From NCBI GenBank assembly GCA_002162095.1, contig CP021424.1, positions 2,356,001 to 2,420,000 of the forward strand: 64,000 nt of DNA, read 5' to 3'. Below, in pieces: positions 44,438 to 52,797 of this stretch (the stretch's first letter is position 1; every line of letters starts with the position of its first letter). Both the position numbers and the translations under genes were made by a program. This stretch comes from Armatimonadetes bacterium Uphvl-Ar2 (lineage in GTDB: Bacteria; Armatimonadota; Fimbriimonadia; Fimbriimonadales; Fimbriimonadaceae). The notes under the pieces are model-generated. The model ran no database searches. It saw nothing but the letters and a program-made list of their open reading frames with translations, and had not been told where the DNA came from.

Positions 44438-44887
44438 TCAGTTGGAATCAGCTTCGGTCAACTTGTAGATCGGGCGCATCTTGATGAGCGTTGGAACCAC
44501 GAAAGCGGTCAGCAGGAATACGGTGGCACCAATGCCAATGTAGACTTGATACCCGCGTCCAACGAAAATGCCGATCAGAGTGTTGATTTCGGCCAATGAA
44601 CACATGATGAGCACTTTCGACTGGAAGTCCGGGAATCGCGGCAAGACCCTTTGTCCATCCTGGTTCAATTTTGGCTTCGTTACAAAATAGGCCACTCCGG
44701 GCACGGCGATGAAAGATACCGCCAGGATTGCAAGCTGAAGCACATTCAATCCTTGCGGTTCCATCTTCAAGACTTGTTGTGCAACAAAGATATAGAGCAA
44801 GACAATCAGGCCATAGTGCGCCCCGACAATGATGTAGAGGTTAAGCCACGACGCGCGTGAACTCACGGAGTACGGATTCGGTTGCAT
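44438..44887 (-). CDS. Small membrane protein, paralogue C of a tandem trio
   Basis: This 149-residue protein has four transmembrane segments and the shared LIGIFVGRGYQVYIGIGA...IKMRPIYKLTEADSN ending. GC is lower than in the conserved genes on both sides. It starts 4 bp after the stop of the isomerase gene (purine-rich site gggggtgg). The order C-B-A on the minus strand and declining similarity suggest duplication in place. Confidence 0.7.
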   Translation of the reverse strand: MQPNPYSVSSRASWLNLYIIVGAHYGLIVLLYIFVAQQVLKMEPQGLNVLQLAILAVSFIAVPGVAYFVTKPKLNQDGQRVLPRFPDFQSKVLIMCSLAEINTLIGIFVGRGYQVYIGIGATVFLLTAFVVPTLIKMRPIYKLTEADSN

Positions 44888-44891
44888 AGAC

Positions 44892-45638
44892 TTACCACCC
44901 CCACTCGCGGAGCTGCACGAGGCACAGGCGGCAACATTCCAGCGGGGTGCGGTCGCCGTATTGCTCTTGTTCCACCACGTAGGTTTCCACCCCGGCGGCG
45001 GCCGCCGCCTCTCGCACCTCCATCCACGGCACCTGGCCCTCGCCGATCACGCGCCCATCAAAGGGATACTCCTTAAGGTGCAGCGCCCGGCACCGCGCCC
45101 CCAGCTTGCGGATGCCCTCCACCGGGTCGGCACCCGCATGGCAGGCGTTGGCGGTGTCCCACTGCATCACAAAGGCTTCGGGGGTGTTGGCGGCAAAGAT
45201 GTCCCACGCACTCTGGCCGCCCGCCAAGGGCTTCACGTCGGCGTCGTGCACATGGAACCCGGTGCGGAGCCCATGCGCATGCAGAGCCGACTGAATCCGG
45301 GTGAACCCAGCGGCCGTGGCCAACGCTGCCTCCGCCGAGTTGCGCGCGTCCTCGGGCACCCAGGGGATGAGGGCGAGGTCGGTGCCCAGCGTCCGGTGCA
45401 TGTCCACGGTGGCGGCTAGGTTCTCCTCGGCAAAGGCATCCATCATGGTGTGGGTGCCACTGCAGGTCAAGCCCACTTCGTCCATGCGTTGTCGCACGGC
45501 CTCGGGGTCGTGCCCGTGCAGGCCGGCAAACTCCACCGCTGCATAGCCCATGTCGGCCACTCGCGCCAGCGTATCCATCAGGTCGGATTTGGCGTCATCA
45601 CGAAGGGAATAGAGCTGGAGAGAAAAGGCCGTTGACAT
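44892..45638 (-). CDS. Sugar phosphate isomerase/epimerase-like TIM barrel
   Basis: This 248-residue protein follows the xylose-isomerase-like barrel: MSTAFSLQLYSLRDDAKSDL at the N-terminus, DMGYAAVEFAGLHG, then metal-binding positions in HVHDADVKPL, QWDTANACHAGADP and LHLKEYPFDG, and a final Glu in YVVEQEQYGD. Such enzymes epimerise or isomerise sugars and polyols or act as hydroxypyruvate isomerases; the substrate is unknown. It is upstream of the three membrane paralogues, 4 bp from the first, and divergent from the PH-domain pair. Confidence 0.88.
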   Translation of the reverse strand: MSTAFSLQLYSLRDDAKSDLMDTLARVADMGYAAVEFAGLHGHDPEAVRQRMDEVGLTCSGTHTMMDAFAEENLAATVDMHRTLGTDLALIPWVPEDARNSAEAALATAAGFTRIQSALHAHGLRTGFHVHDADVKPLAGGQSAWDIFAANTPEAFVMQWDTANACHAGADPVEGIRKLGARCRALHLKEYPFDGRVIGEGQVPWMEVREAAAAAGVETYVVEQEQYGDRTPLECCRLCLVQLREWGW

Positions 45639-45740
45639 GCCGACGGTGTTTACCCGCCCGGAGTCCTGGATTTGTGCGCCGAATGGACGGGACTTGCAAC
45701 ATCAAAGGGGCCGAATCCGAATACCATGAGGACAATATCC

Positions 45741-46274
45741 ATGCTGGAAATGCCGCAACAGAGTCCCGGGGCGGCCCCCTGGACCAAGCTTGATGAAAAG
45801 GTCAAGCGAGTTTGGCGCTGGGGAGCCTTCATTGGCCCCCTCTTTTTCCTCGTACCCGGGCTCGGCATAGCCTTTGCGATTGAGCGTAAGCGTGACTTGC
45901 CCGTGCCCTTAACTTTTCTCGTGGTGGGGGCTTACGTACTGATTGCGATCATTTCGTTCGTCTTGGTGGATAAGAAGTTCGACGCCTGGCGCTACCGCAT
46001 CACGGAGGAAGACATCGCCACCCGCAGCGGCATCTTTTGGCGGAACAAGCGCTACGTCGGGCGTCACCGGGTGCAGCACGTGGACGTAACGGCCGGCCCC
46101 ATCCAGCGCGCCCTGGGCCTCGCGGAGATCAAGGTTTACGTGGCCGGCGGGGAAGCCGCCAGCATTCCCGGCCTGACCGAACACGAAGCCGAGCGCATCC
46201 GCCAAACGCTCCTCCGGCAAGATAAGGTGCCGCCCGTGGCCCCGGCCCCGCCGCTCCCGCCGCAAGGTCTATGA
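45741..46274 (+). CDS. Bacterial PH-domain membrane protein (YdbS-like)
   Basis: This 177-residue protein has two transmembrane helices (about 30-75) and then a bPH2/DUF304 domain (about 85-155; WRYRITEEDIATRSGIFWRN, HRVQHVDVTAGPIQRALGLA). It resembles YdbS of Bacillus, whose gene also lies with a larger paralogue. The ATG at 45741 is chosen because GAGGA precedes it at good spacing. It overlaps the next gene by ATGA. The pair is thought to act at the membrane, and the role in B. subtilis is in stress or antibiotic-type tolerance (family knowledge, not shown here). Confidence 0.85.
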   Translation: MLEMPQQSPGAAPWTKLDEKVKRVWRWGAFIGPLFFLVPGLGIAFAIERKRDLPVPLTFLVVGAYVLIAIISFVLVDKKFDAWRYRITEEDIATRSGIFWRNKRYVGRHRVQHVDVTAGPIQRALGLAEIKVYVAGGEAASIPGLTEHEAERIRQTLLRQDKVPPVAPAPPLPPQGL

Positions 46275-47743
46275 TCGAAGGCGAATTTCTGAGAGTGCAC
46301 CCCAGCACGGTGCTCATCGCGCTGGTGGAACAGATCCGGCGCATGCTGGGGGTCATCATCATCTTGGTCATCTCCACATTCACCGCGCGGGAGGGTGACC
46401 CCAACGAGATTCTGTTCGGCGCGCTGGGATTCATCGCGGTGATCTTTGCCGCCGTTCAGTACTTCTCGTTTGGCTACCGCGTGGTGGGCGACCACCTCGA
46501 AACGCGGTCCGGCATTCTGGGTCGGCATGTGCGCATCGTGCCGCTGGCGCGCATCCAGAACGTGAACATCACTCGTACCTGGGTGCACCGGATTCTGGGC
46601 CTGGTTGAACTGCAGATCGAAACGGCCAGCGGTGCCGGCGCCGAGGTCAAAATCGGGGCGCTGCAAGAGCCGGATGCCCATCGCCTGAAGGAGCAACTGA
46701 CCGGCATCTCCGCCCCGAGTGAGGTCTTTGCGGCTCCAGTCCAAGCCGTGCACTACCGAGCCAGCGTACGCGATCTGATCTTTGCGGGGATGACCGAAAA
46801 CCGGGCATTCGTCATCGTGGCGTCCGCGTTTGGTCTCATAGCCTTCACTCCCGGTGGCGATGACGCCATCATCGATGCCCTGGTGGACTGGGTGAAGGGC
46901 CACGGCTACGACGCCATGCCGTGGTGGGTGTACGCCCTGGGCTTGCTGGCCTTCTTCCTGCTCGGCTGGATTTTGTCCATCATCTTCACGCTCGTCCAGT
47001 TTTGGGGGTTTGAACTCAGCGAGCACGACGGCAAACTGCGCCGCCAGTACGGGCTCATTAACACGTTTGAGAACGTGGTGCCCCGAGGGCGGATTCAGAT
47101 TGTCCGCTCCACGCAGAGCTTTGTGCAGAGTTGGTTTGGCTATTCCAAGCTCCATGCGGAAACGGCGGGCTCGTTTGTGCTCAATGAGCAAGGCGGCAAG
47201 ACTCTGCTCGCGCCGCTTGTGTTGGGCAAGGACCAAGCTGATCTCAAGCAATTGGCGCTCTCTGGTCGAGACATTCGGCACTTGGATTGGCACGCCATCC
47301 CTCGCCGCGCCTTTTGGGTGCACTGGCGCTGGTCGGCCCTGGTGGGTTTGGCCATCGGCGCGGGCGTGGGTTACCGGTGGGAGTGGCTTTGGGGTGCGGG
47401 GGTGGCGGCGGTCTGGTTGCTGCTCTCCGCCTGGGGGCAGGCGATGGCCGTGCGCCGCTCGGCCTTTGCCGTCAACGATGAACTGGTGGCGGGCCGCAAG
47501 GGTTGGCTATTGCACCAGGTGGAATACCTGCCGCTGGCGCGCATCCAGGCGGTGAACATCGATTCCTCACCGTTCCAGCGTCGTTTGCGGCTGGCCACAG
47601 TCACTCTCACGTCGGCGGCCGTCTCGCCCAGTGGCCGGACGGTTGTGATTCAAGATGTGGAAGAGCAGGACGCTGAGGAACTGGCGGATCGCGTATTCCG
47701 TCTTAGTCAAGAGCAGGCCCGGGATGAGAAAAGTGAAGTCTAA
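46271..47743 (+). CDS. Multi-PH-domain membrane protein (YdbT-like)
   Basis: This 490-residue protein has three bPH2-type domains separated by pairs of transmembrane helices. Typical strands are FGYRVVGDHLETRSGILGRH, VRIVPLARIQNVNITRTWVH, GFELSEHDGKLRRQYGLIN, PRGRIQIVRS, and FAVNDELVAGRKGWLLHQVE. The repeated phrase 'R(I/V)Q.V' is the domain hallmark. It is the usual partner of the YdbS-like protein upstream, with which it overlaps by 4 bp. A lipoprotein gene starts 20 bp before its stop. Confidence 0.88.
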   Translation: MIEGEFLRVHPSTVLIALVEQIRRMLGVIIILVISTFTAREGDPNEILFGALGFIAVIFAAVQYFSFGYRVVGDHLETRSGILGRHVRIVPLARIQNVNITRTWVHRILGLVELQIETASGAGAEVKIGALQEPDAHRLKEQLTGISAPSEVFAAPVQAVHYRASVRDLIFAGMTENRAFVIVASAFGLIAFTPGGDDAIIDALVDWVKGHGYDAMPWWVYALGLLAFFLLGWILSIIFTLVQFWGFELSEHDGKLRRQYGLINTFENVVPRGRIQIVRSTQSFVQSWFGYSKLHAETAGSFVLNEQGGKTLLAPLVLGKDQADLKQLALSGRDIRHLDWHAIPRRAFWVHWRWSALVGLAIGAGVGYRWEWLWGAGVAAVWLLLSAWGQAMAVRRSAFAVNDELVAGRKGWLLHQVEYLPLARIQAVNIDSSPFQRRLRLATVTLTSAAVSPSGRTVVIQDVEEQDAEELADRVFRLSQEQARDEKSEV

Positions 47744-48158
47744 ACGTTCAAAGTCTCGAAAGTGGCGAGTACGGGCTCCATTCGTCGGTGCTTGGATCGG
47801 AATGATGCTGGTCTATGTTTTCGCTGGCACTTGTATTGGCTGTGGACCAGCTTCCACCAAGGGCAAGTGGGTGATGGCGAACCAGGCCATCGGGAGCGCG
47901 GCCGATGCCCCGCCCGAAATCATCTCTGGCATGGAGCTGGAACTGCTGAACAACGGCCGCTTCAAGATGACCGGCTTCCCGCCGCTGGAGGGCACCTACA
48001 CCGACAGCAACGGCACGCTCACCCTCAAGCCCACCGAGAAGCGTGCGCCCACCTACAAGTTGGTGTGGGAGAAGGACCGCTACCGGCAGGAAGAGCCCAA
48101 GCTGAACGCCCCCACCTTTTGGGTCCGCCCGCCGGAGCCCGCCCCGACCAAGAAGTAG
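47724..48158 (+). CDS. Small lipocalin-like lipoprotein
   Basis: This 144-residue protein has a basic N-terminus, a hydrophobic segment and lipobox-like GTCIGC, then strands such as GKWVMANQAIG, ELELLNNGRFKMTGFPP, GTYTDSNGTLTLKP and YKLVWEKDRY, the layout of a small beta-barrel domain of the lipocalin-like 5 type. A second protein of similar layout is at 57821. It overlaps the PH protein by 20 nt and ends before a hairpin region. Function unknown. Confidence 0.7.
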   Translation: MRKVKSKRSKSRKWRVRAPFVGAWIGMMLVYVFAGTCIGCGPASTKGKWVMANQAIGSAADAPPEIISGMELELLNNGRFKMTGFPPLEGTYTDSNGTLTLKPTEKRAPTYKLVWEKDRYRQEEPKLNAPTFWVRPPEPAPTKK

Positions 48159-48176
48159 GCCCCAGGGGGCGGTCTA

Positions 48177-48214
48177 GGCCCGATTTGGGACCTTTTGGGA
48201 GGCAAAACGGGCCT
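48177..48214 (+). terminator. Hairpin after the lipocalin-like gene
   Basis: GGCCCG (48177-48182) pairs with CGGGCC (about 48208-48213) around a loop of about 25 nt, followed by TTCTCT. A direct repeat CTAGGCCC..ATTTGGGA (near 48174 and 48219) lies around it. Termination is plausible but not certain. Confidence 0.5.
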
Positions 48215-48281
48215 TCTCTAGGCCCCCATTTGGGATTTCGCAAATCGTTCGATTTATTGCAACACGAGGAGGAAACAAATC

Positions 48282-48797
48282 GTGTTTACCATCGGCGATA
48301 TCCTTGCCACTGTTGCCATTGCTATTGGCTCTGGTCTTGTCATCTGGGCTCTCGGGCTTACTATGACCCTGCTGTTCCCGGAAACAGCGCGGCGGGCGGC
48401 CCAACACATTGAGCGTCGCCCCGGCAAGTCGTTCCTGTGGGGTGTGATGGCCCTGGTGCCGTTGCTGGTGCTCATCATTGTGCTGGCGGCCATTCCGTCC
48501 CCGATCACGCGCGCTTTGGCGGCAGTGGTGGCGTGCGGCGGTTTGGTCTTCGCGACTCTGGGCCTGGGGGGCCTGGGGTGGCTGGTGGGCGACCGCATGC
48601 ACTCGGCGGCTCCGGAACTCGGTTGGCTGCAAGCGCGCAGCAAGGGCCTGGCGGTGGTGACCATCGTCGGCATGGCCCCGGTGGTGGGGTGGTTCTTTAC
48701 CGCGCCCATCATGCTGATCCTCTCCCTAGGGGCCGCCACGCGTGCCCTGAGCCGTGCGGATCGTGAGGAGGCCACGTGGCCGACCGCACAGGTGTAA
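48282..48797 (+). CDS. Small membrane protein of unknown function
   Basis: This 171-residue protein starts at GTG with a strong AGGAGG site and has about four to five hydrophobic segments (LATVAIAIGSGLVIWALGL, VMALVPLLVLIIVLAAIP, ...). Charged loops (PETARRAAQHIERRPGK) separate them. It ends with AATRALSRADREEA, overlapping the DUF1800 gene by 22 nt. No family could be recognised. Its position before two Tat-exported proteins suggests co-transcription but not function. Confidence 0.72.
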   Translation: MFTIGDILATVAIAIGSGLVIWALGLTMTLLFPETARRAAQHIERRPGKSFLWGVMALVPLLVLIIVLAAIPSPITRALAAVVACGGLVFATLGLGGLGWLVGDRMHSAAPELGWLQARSKGLAVVTIVGMAPVVGWFFTAPIMLILSLGAATRALSRADREEATWPTAQV

Positions 48798-50233
48798 CCC
48801 GACGCGAAGCGCTCACCCTGGGGTCCTTGACCCTGGGGGGAGCGGCCCTCTTGGCCACGGGTTGCCAAGGTGTTGGGCAGTGGATTGCGGGCGAAGCCGC
48901 GGTCTCCGCTCGCACCGTCAAAGATGAACCCGGGGCTCGGTTGCTAAACCGATTCGGATACGGACCTCGTCCCGGAGACCTCGAGCGTGTTGCCAAAGAC
49001 GGTGAAGAGGCTTGGATTAAAGAGCAACTTCAACCGGGCGAAGAAGACCTGGCCACCCGCACCCGGATTGAAACGATGGCGATTTATCGCCTCTCGCCTT
49101 ATGATCTTCGAGATTGGCCGGAAAACCGCGTAGTGGACATGCTGCAAGATGCGGTTATCATCCGCGCCGTGAACTCGCCGTGGACGCTCCGCGAGCGCAT
49201 GGTGGGGTTCTGGATGGACCACCTCAACGTGTACGCCCGCAAGGGCATCGCGGCCTACCGGCTGCCGCACTACGAGCGGGATGTCATCCGAGCGCACGCC
49301 ATGGGGAGCTTCCACGACCTCATCCGGGCCAGTGCCCACCACAGTGCGATGCTGGTGTATCTGGACCAGCAGAACAGCACGGCCGCTCAGCCGAACGAGA
49401 ACTACGCTCGGGAGCTGATGGAACTCCACACTTTGGGGGTCTACGGGGGCTACACGCAAACGGACGTTATGGAAGTGGCGCGCTGCTTCACCGGCTGGGT
49501 GGAAGAACGCGACATGCTGCGCCCCAAGGGCAAGGTCAAGTTCGTGGAGAGTCTGCACGACGACGGCGAAAAGCGCGTACTGGGTGTCACGATTCCGGCG
49601 GGGGGCAAGCAGAAGGATGGTGAGCGAGTGCTCGACATCGTTCTGGAACACCCGGCGACGGCGCGTCACATCGCGGGCAAGCTGGCGTACTTGTTCACCG
49701 GCGAGGAGAAGGATAGCCTGGTGGCCAAGCTGGAGAGCCAATACAAGGCCACAAAAGGCGACATCCCGACGATGATCAAGACGATCTACGACGAAGGCAG
49801 CTGGCGCACCGCGCCGCCGCTGGGCAAGCGGCCCTTTGATTACGTGGTCTCTTCGCTCCGCGCTTTGGATGTGGATTGCGACGGTGGTGCCCCCCTGCGG
49901 AATGCGCTCCGCCGGATGGGCCAACCCACGTGGGAATGGCCGATGCCGGACGGCTACCCGACGGAAACCGAGGCGTGGCAAGGCTCATTGCTAGCGCGCT
50001 GGAACTTTGCATACGAACTGGCCGGCGGCATGAAGGGCGCGGGCAAGCCCGTGGACCAGCTCAAGCGATGGGACGGCGATGTGGCCGAGCAAGCCGTGCA
50101 AGCCGTGTTCCATCGCACCAGTCAGTCGCTGGGCGCTGATGACTTGATGAGTGTCCTGCGGGGCATCCCTGACCTTGACCCGCGTCGGGCGCTTGCGCTC
50201 GCGCTGGCCTCACCGGAGTACCAGTGGAAATGA
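48776..50233 (+). CDS. DUF1800 protein, Tat lipoprotein
   Basis: This 485-residue protein starts at GTG with a twin-arginine signal (TRREALTLGS...LATGCQG) that also ends in a lipobox-like Cys. The DUF1800 body has LLNRFGYGPRPGDLERVAKD near its start, followed by RERMVGFWMDHLNVYARKG and ENYARELMELHTLGVYGGYT, family hallmarks. These proteins occur in bacteria with surface or exosortase systems, together with a DUF1501 protein; function is unknown. It overlaps the preceding gene by 22 nt and the next by ATGA. Confidence 0.9.
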   Translation: MADRTGVTRREALTLGSLTLGGAALLATGCQGVGQWIAGEAAVSARTVKDEPGARLLNRFGYGPRPGDLERVAKDGEEAWIKEQLQPGEEDLATRTRIETMAIYRLSPYDLRDWPENRVVDMLQDAVIIRAVNSPWTLRERMVGFWMDHLNVYARKGIAAYRLPHYERDVIRAHAMGSFHDLIRASAHHSAMLVYLDQQNSTAAQPNENYARELMELHTLGVYGGYTQTDVMEVARCFTGWVEERDMLRPKGKVKFVESLHDDGEKRVLGVTIPAGGKQKDGERVLDIVLEHPATARHIAGKLAYLFTGEEKDSLVAKLESQYKATKGDIPTMIKTIYDEGSWRTAPPLGKRPFDYVVSSLRALDVDCDGGAPLRNALRRMGQPTWEWPMPDGYPTETEAWQGSLLARWNFAYELAGGMKGAGKPVDQLKRWDGDVAEQAVQAVFHRTSQSLGADDLMSVLRGIPDLDPRRALALALASPEYQWK

Positions 50234-51504
50234 ATCAAGACCTTTGCTACTGCGATGGTCGGGGCGGCCTCGATCGCAAGGCCCCGAGTGTTTCGCGGCG
50301 CGGCTTTTTGGCCGGGGCGATCGGCGCGCTGGGTCTCAGCTCGGCGCTGGGCGAAATCGTGGTGGATCCGAACCGGAGCCGCAACGATGTGCTGGTGGTG
50401 GTGTTCTTGCGCGGCGGTGCTGACGGGCTGAGTCTGGTGGCGCCCTATGCGGAAGACAACTACTACCGCGCCCGCCCCACCCTGGCGGTGCGGAAGCCGG
50501 GGCGAGAAGCCAACACGCTCCTCGACCTCAACGGCTTCTTTGGGTTGAACCCAGCCCTGAGTGCCCTCATGCCGTACTACGAGGACAAGTCCATGGCCAT
50601 CGTGCACGCCACGGGGTCGTTGGATGAGTCGCGGTCGCACTTCGAGGCGATGTCGGCGATGGAACGGGGTCGCGCCCGGGCCACTGACGGCGAGGGTGGG
50701 GGCTGGCTAGCCCGGCACCTGGCGGTCACGCCCGGCGCTTCGTCGCCGTTCCGCGCGGTGGCGTTTGACGCGATGTTGCCGGAGTCATTGACGGGGGCCT
50801 CCTCGGCGATGGCGATTGAGAACATCGACTCGTTCCGGCTGCAGAACGATGACGACCAAGCCTATCGCAAGGCGTTGGCGGCCCTGTACGCTGAGGGCGG
50901 CGACCCGTTTGCGAAGTCCGGGCGGGAGACGCTCCGCTTGCTGGATGTACTGCGCGAGAAAGGGGCCAGCACCCCGGAAACCCGAACCGGCGTGACCTAC
51001 GCTGAGAACGGGTTCGCCCAGGCGCTGCGGCAAGTCTCGTTCCTCATCAAGCAGGACATCGGTCTTGAGATCGCTTGCGTGAGCAGCTACGGCTGGGACA
51101 CGCATGTGGCCCAGGGCACCAACGAGGGTTGGCTGCCCACGCTGCTCCGTGACCTTGGCAATGGGCTCGACGCCTTCATGAAGGACCTCGGGCCGGAAAC
51201 CAAGCGCGTGACGGTGGTGGTGCAAACGGAGTTCGGCCGCCGAGTGGATGAGAACAGTGGCTTCGGGACCGACCACGGTCGGGGCGGGGCGCTGTTTGCA
51301 CTCGGCGCGGGCGTGCAAGGCGGCAAGGTCTTCGGCGAATGGCCGGGACTGAGCAAGGAGATCCTGGAAGGTCCGGGTGACCTGCCGGTGACCACTGACT
51401 ACCGCAACGTGCTGGCCGAAGTGCTGGAGCGGCGCCTGGGGAACCAGCAGACGGCGCAGGTGTTCCCGAACCACCGGCTCCAGCCGATTGGGATCATCGC
51501 TTAA
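50230..51504 (+). CDS. DUF1501 protein, Tat-exported
   Basis: This 424-residue protein has a twin-arginine signal (SRRGFLAGAIGALGLSS, about 25-40) and a DUF1501 body of the alkaline-phosphatase-like fold (VVVFLRGGADGLSLVAPYAE, SSYGWDTHVAQGTN, VVVQTEFGRR, GTDHGRGG). It is the expected partner of the DUF1800 protein upstream, and the overlap suggests coupled expression. ATG 50230 is preferred over GTG 50224, which is only 4 nt from GGAG. Function is unknown; the pair is often near PEP-CTERM or cytochrome genes. Its stop shares TTAA with the convergent methylase gene. Confidence 0.92.
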   Translation: MNQDLCYCDGRGGLDRKAPSVSRRGFLAGAIGALGLSSALGEIVVDPNRSRNDVLVVVFLRGGADGLSLVAPYAEDNYYRARPTLAVRKPGREANTLLDLNGFFGLNPALSALMPYYEDKSMAIVHATGSLDESRSHFEAMSAMERGRARATDGEGGGWLARHLAVTPGASSPFRAVAFDAMLPESLTGASSAMAIENIDSFRLQNDDDQAYRKALAALYAEGGDPFAKSGRETLRLLDVLREKGASTPETRTGVTYAENGFAQALRQVSFLIKQDIGLEIACVSSYGWDTHVAQGTNEGWLPTLLRDLGNGLDAFMKDLGPETKRVTVVVQTEFGRRVDENSGFGTDHGRGGALFALGAGVQGGKVFGEWPGLSKEILEGPGDLPVTTDYRNVLAEVLERRLGNQQTAQVFPNHRLQPIGIIA

Positions 51505-52049
51505 GTTGCGCGCGGGCCGTAAAGGGCGTGGAACGCCACCACGGCCCCGCTGACATGGACATTGAGGCTCCGGCCTTTGCCCCCCATGGGGATGTACACC
51601 GCCGCGTCGCACTGGCGCAGCACCCGGTCGTACATCCCCTTTTCTTCGTTGCCCAGCACCAAGCAGGTGCGGGCGGGGAAGTCGTACTGCGTGTAAGGGA
51701 CGGCCCCTTCGGCGATCTCCACGGCCACTAAGGTCCAGCCTTCGGCCTTGAGTTGGGCGATGGCCTCGTCGTGTCGTTCTTGCTGTTCCCAGTCCACCCG
51801 GCGGTGGTTTCCCATGCTGGTTACATGGATCTGCGGGTGCGGCGGGGCGGGGGTTTTGCCCGTAAGCACCATGCGAACGGCCCCGCAGGCATCGGCCACG
51901 CGGAACATACCCCCTACGTTGTAGGGGTCATCCCAATCCTGCAGGAGAAAGGCGAGTTCGACCTGCGGCTGGTGGGCGGCTTCCGCTTCGCGCATCAGCT
52001 TGCGCACTTCCATCTTGCCCCGCAGGGTTCTCAGTTCACCGTCGGCCAA
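51501..52049 (-). CDS. SpoU/TrmH-family RNA methyltransferase
   Basis: This 182-residue protein shows the three SpoU motifs: DDPYNVGGMFRVADACG, LVLGNEEKGM, and IPMGGKGRSLNVHVSGAVVA. These form the knotted SAM site of 2'-O-ribose methylases acting on tRNA or rRNA. The short N-terminal arm without an L30e-like domain resembles TrmH or the YibK/TrmL group. Target unknown. Its stop overlaps that of DUF1501 by 4 bp, and its 5' end overlaps the GH4-like gene by 14 bp. Confidence 0.92.
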   Translation of the reverse strand: MADGELRTLRGKMEVRKLMREAEAAHQPQVELAFLLQDWDDPYNVGGMFRVADACGAVRMVLTGKTPAPPHPQIHVTSMGNHRRVDWEQQERHDEAIAQLKAEGWTLVAVEIAEGAVPYTQYDFPARTCLVLGNEEKGMYDRVLRQCDAAVYIPMGGKGRSLNVHVSGAVVAFHALYGPRAT

Positions 52050-52737
52050 TGTGCTCCTTCAGCCAGGCTTGCAGGGGATTGTCGTGGGCTTGCCTTAGCA
52101 GGTCATCCATGGGTTCAGTCTTCATGGCCCAGCGCATCACTTGGTGGGGCATGCCCTGTTCTTGGAGGGGCGTAAGGGCGGGGGGCCAAGGGAGCGAGGC
52201 CAGACTCAAGTCGGGCACCTCAGTTCCCAGCCACAACCACTGCATTTCGTTGGTGTTGAGGCTACGGAGTCGAACGGTGGCCTCGGCAATCAGTTGGGGG
52301 CCGGGGGTTTCTTGGTCAATGGGGACTTCGAGCAGAGTTCGCGTGCGGGGGCTCAGTTGGTCCGGCGGCGTGGGTTGGTTGGGGTCTCCGCGACGGAGTT
52401 CGAAAACCGAACGGGGCATGTCCGATTCCAAGTCATGTTCCAGAGGGCGGGTGCCCTTCATCCGGCGGGCGGTGCCTTCATCCACCATTAGCAGGCCAAT
52501 TTCCGCATCTTCCAGCATCTCGGCGGGATCATTCGATGATCGAATCCGGTGTCGGCTGCCCGCTGCACCATCGTTCAGCGTGCGGGCCAGGAGATCGGCG
52601 AGGTCGAGGCGCTCCTCGTGGGCATCAAAGAGGCGCAACTCCCATTCCTGGTCTTCGAATGTGATGAGGGTGGCCAAGGCTGGCGCACTTACCAACACGT
52701 TCCCCGCGCCCAGCAGGCTCACCACCGTTCTTGCCAC
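52036..52737 (-). CDS. GH4-like Rossmann protein, shortened
   Basis: This 233-residue protein starts at GTG with VVSLLGAGNVLVSAPALATL and LRLFDAHEERLDLADLLART, the nucleotide-binding beginning of family-4 glycosidases (LplD/AglA-like). The catalytic region with its metal-binding Cys/His is not evident, and the protein is about half the family's usual length, so it is probably not a glycosidase. TAGACT lies 6 nt before the GTG, supporting this start and a leaderless mRNA. It overlaps the methylase gene by 14 bp. Confidence 0.6.
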   Translation of the reverse strand: MARTVVSLLGAGNVLVSAPALATLITFEDQEWELRLFDAHEERLDLADLLARTLNDGAAGSRHRIRSSNDPAEMLEDAEIGLLMVDEGTARRMKGTRPLEHDLESDMPRSVFELRRGDPNQPTPPDQLSPRTRTLLEVPIDQETPGPQLIAEATVRLRSLNTNEMQWLWLGTEVPDLSLASLPWPPALTPLQEQGMPHQVMRWAMKTEPMDDLLRQAHDNPLQAWLKEHIGRR

Positions 52738-52743
52738 GCCCCT

Positions 52744-52749
52744 AGTCTA
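52744..52749 (-). promoter_or_regulatory. -10 element TAGACT, leaderless start of the 52737 operon
   Basis: On the minus strand TGCG-TAGACT is followed by 6 nt and the GTG at 52737. This matches the arrangement before 25495 and 42630. Confidence 0.6.
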
Positions 52750-52797
52750 CGCAAGGCAAGCCGCTCTTGTGACTGGTATCCTCACAAGGACTCGCCC

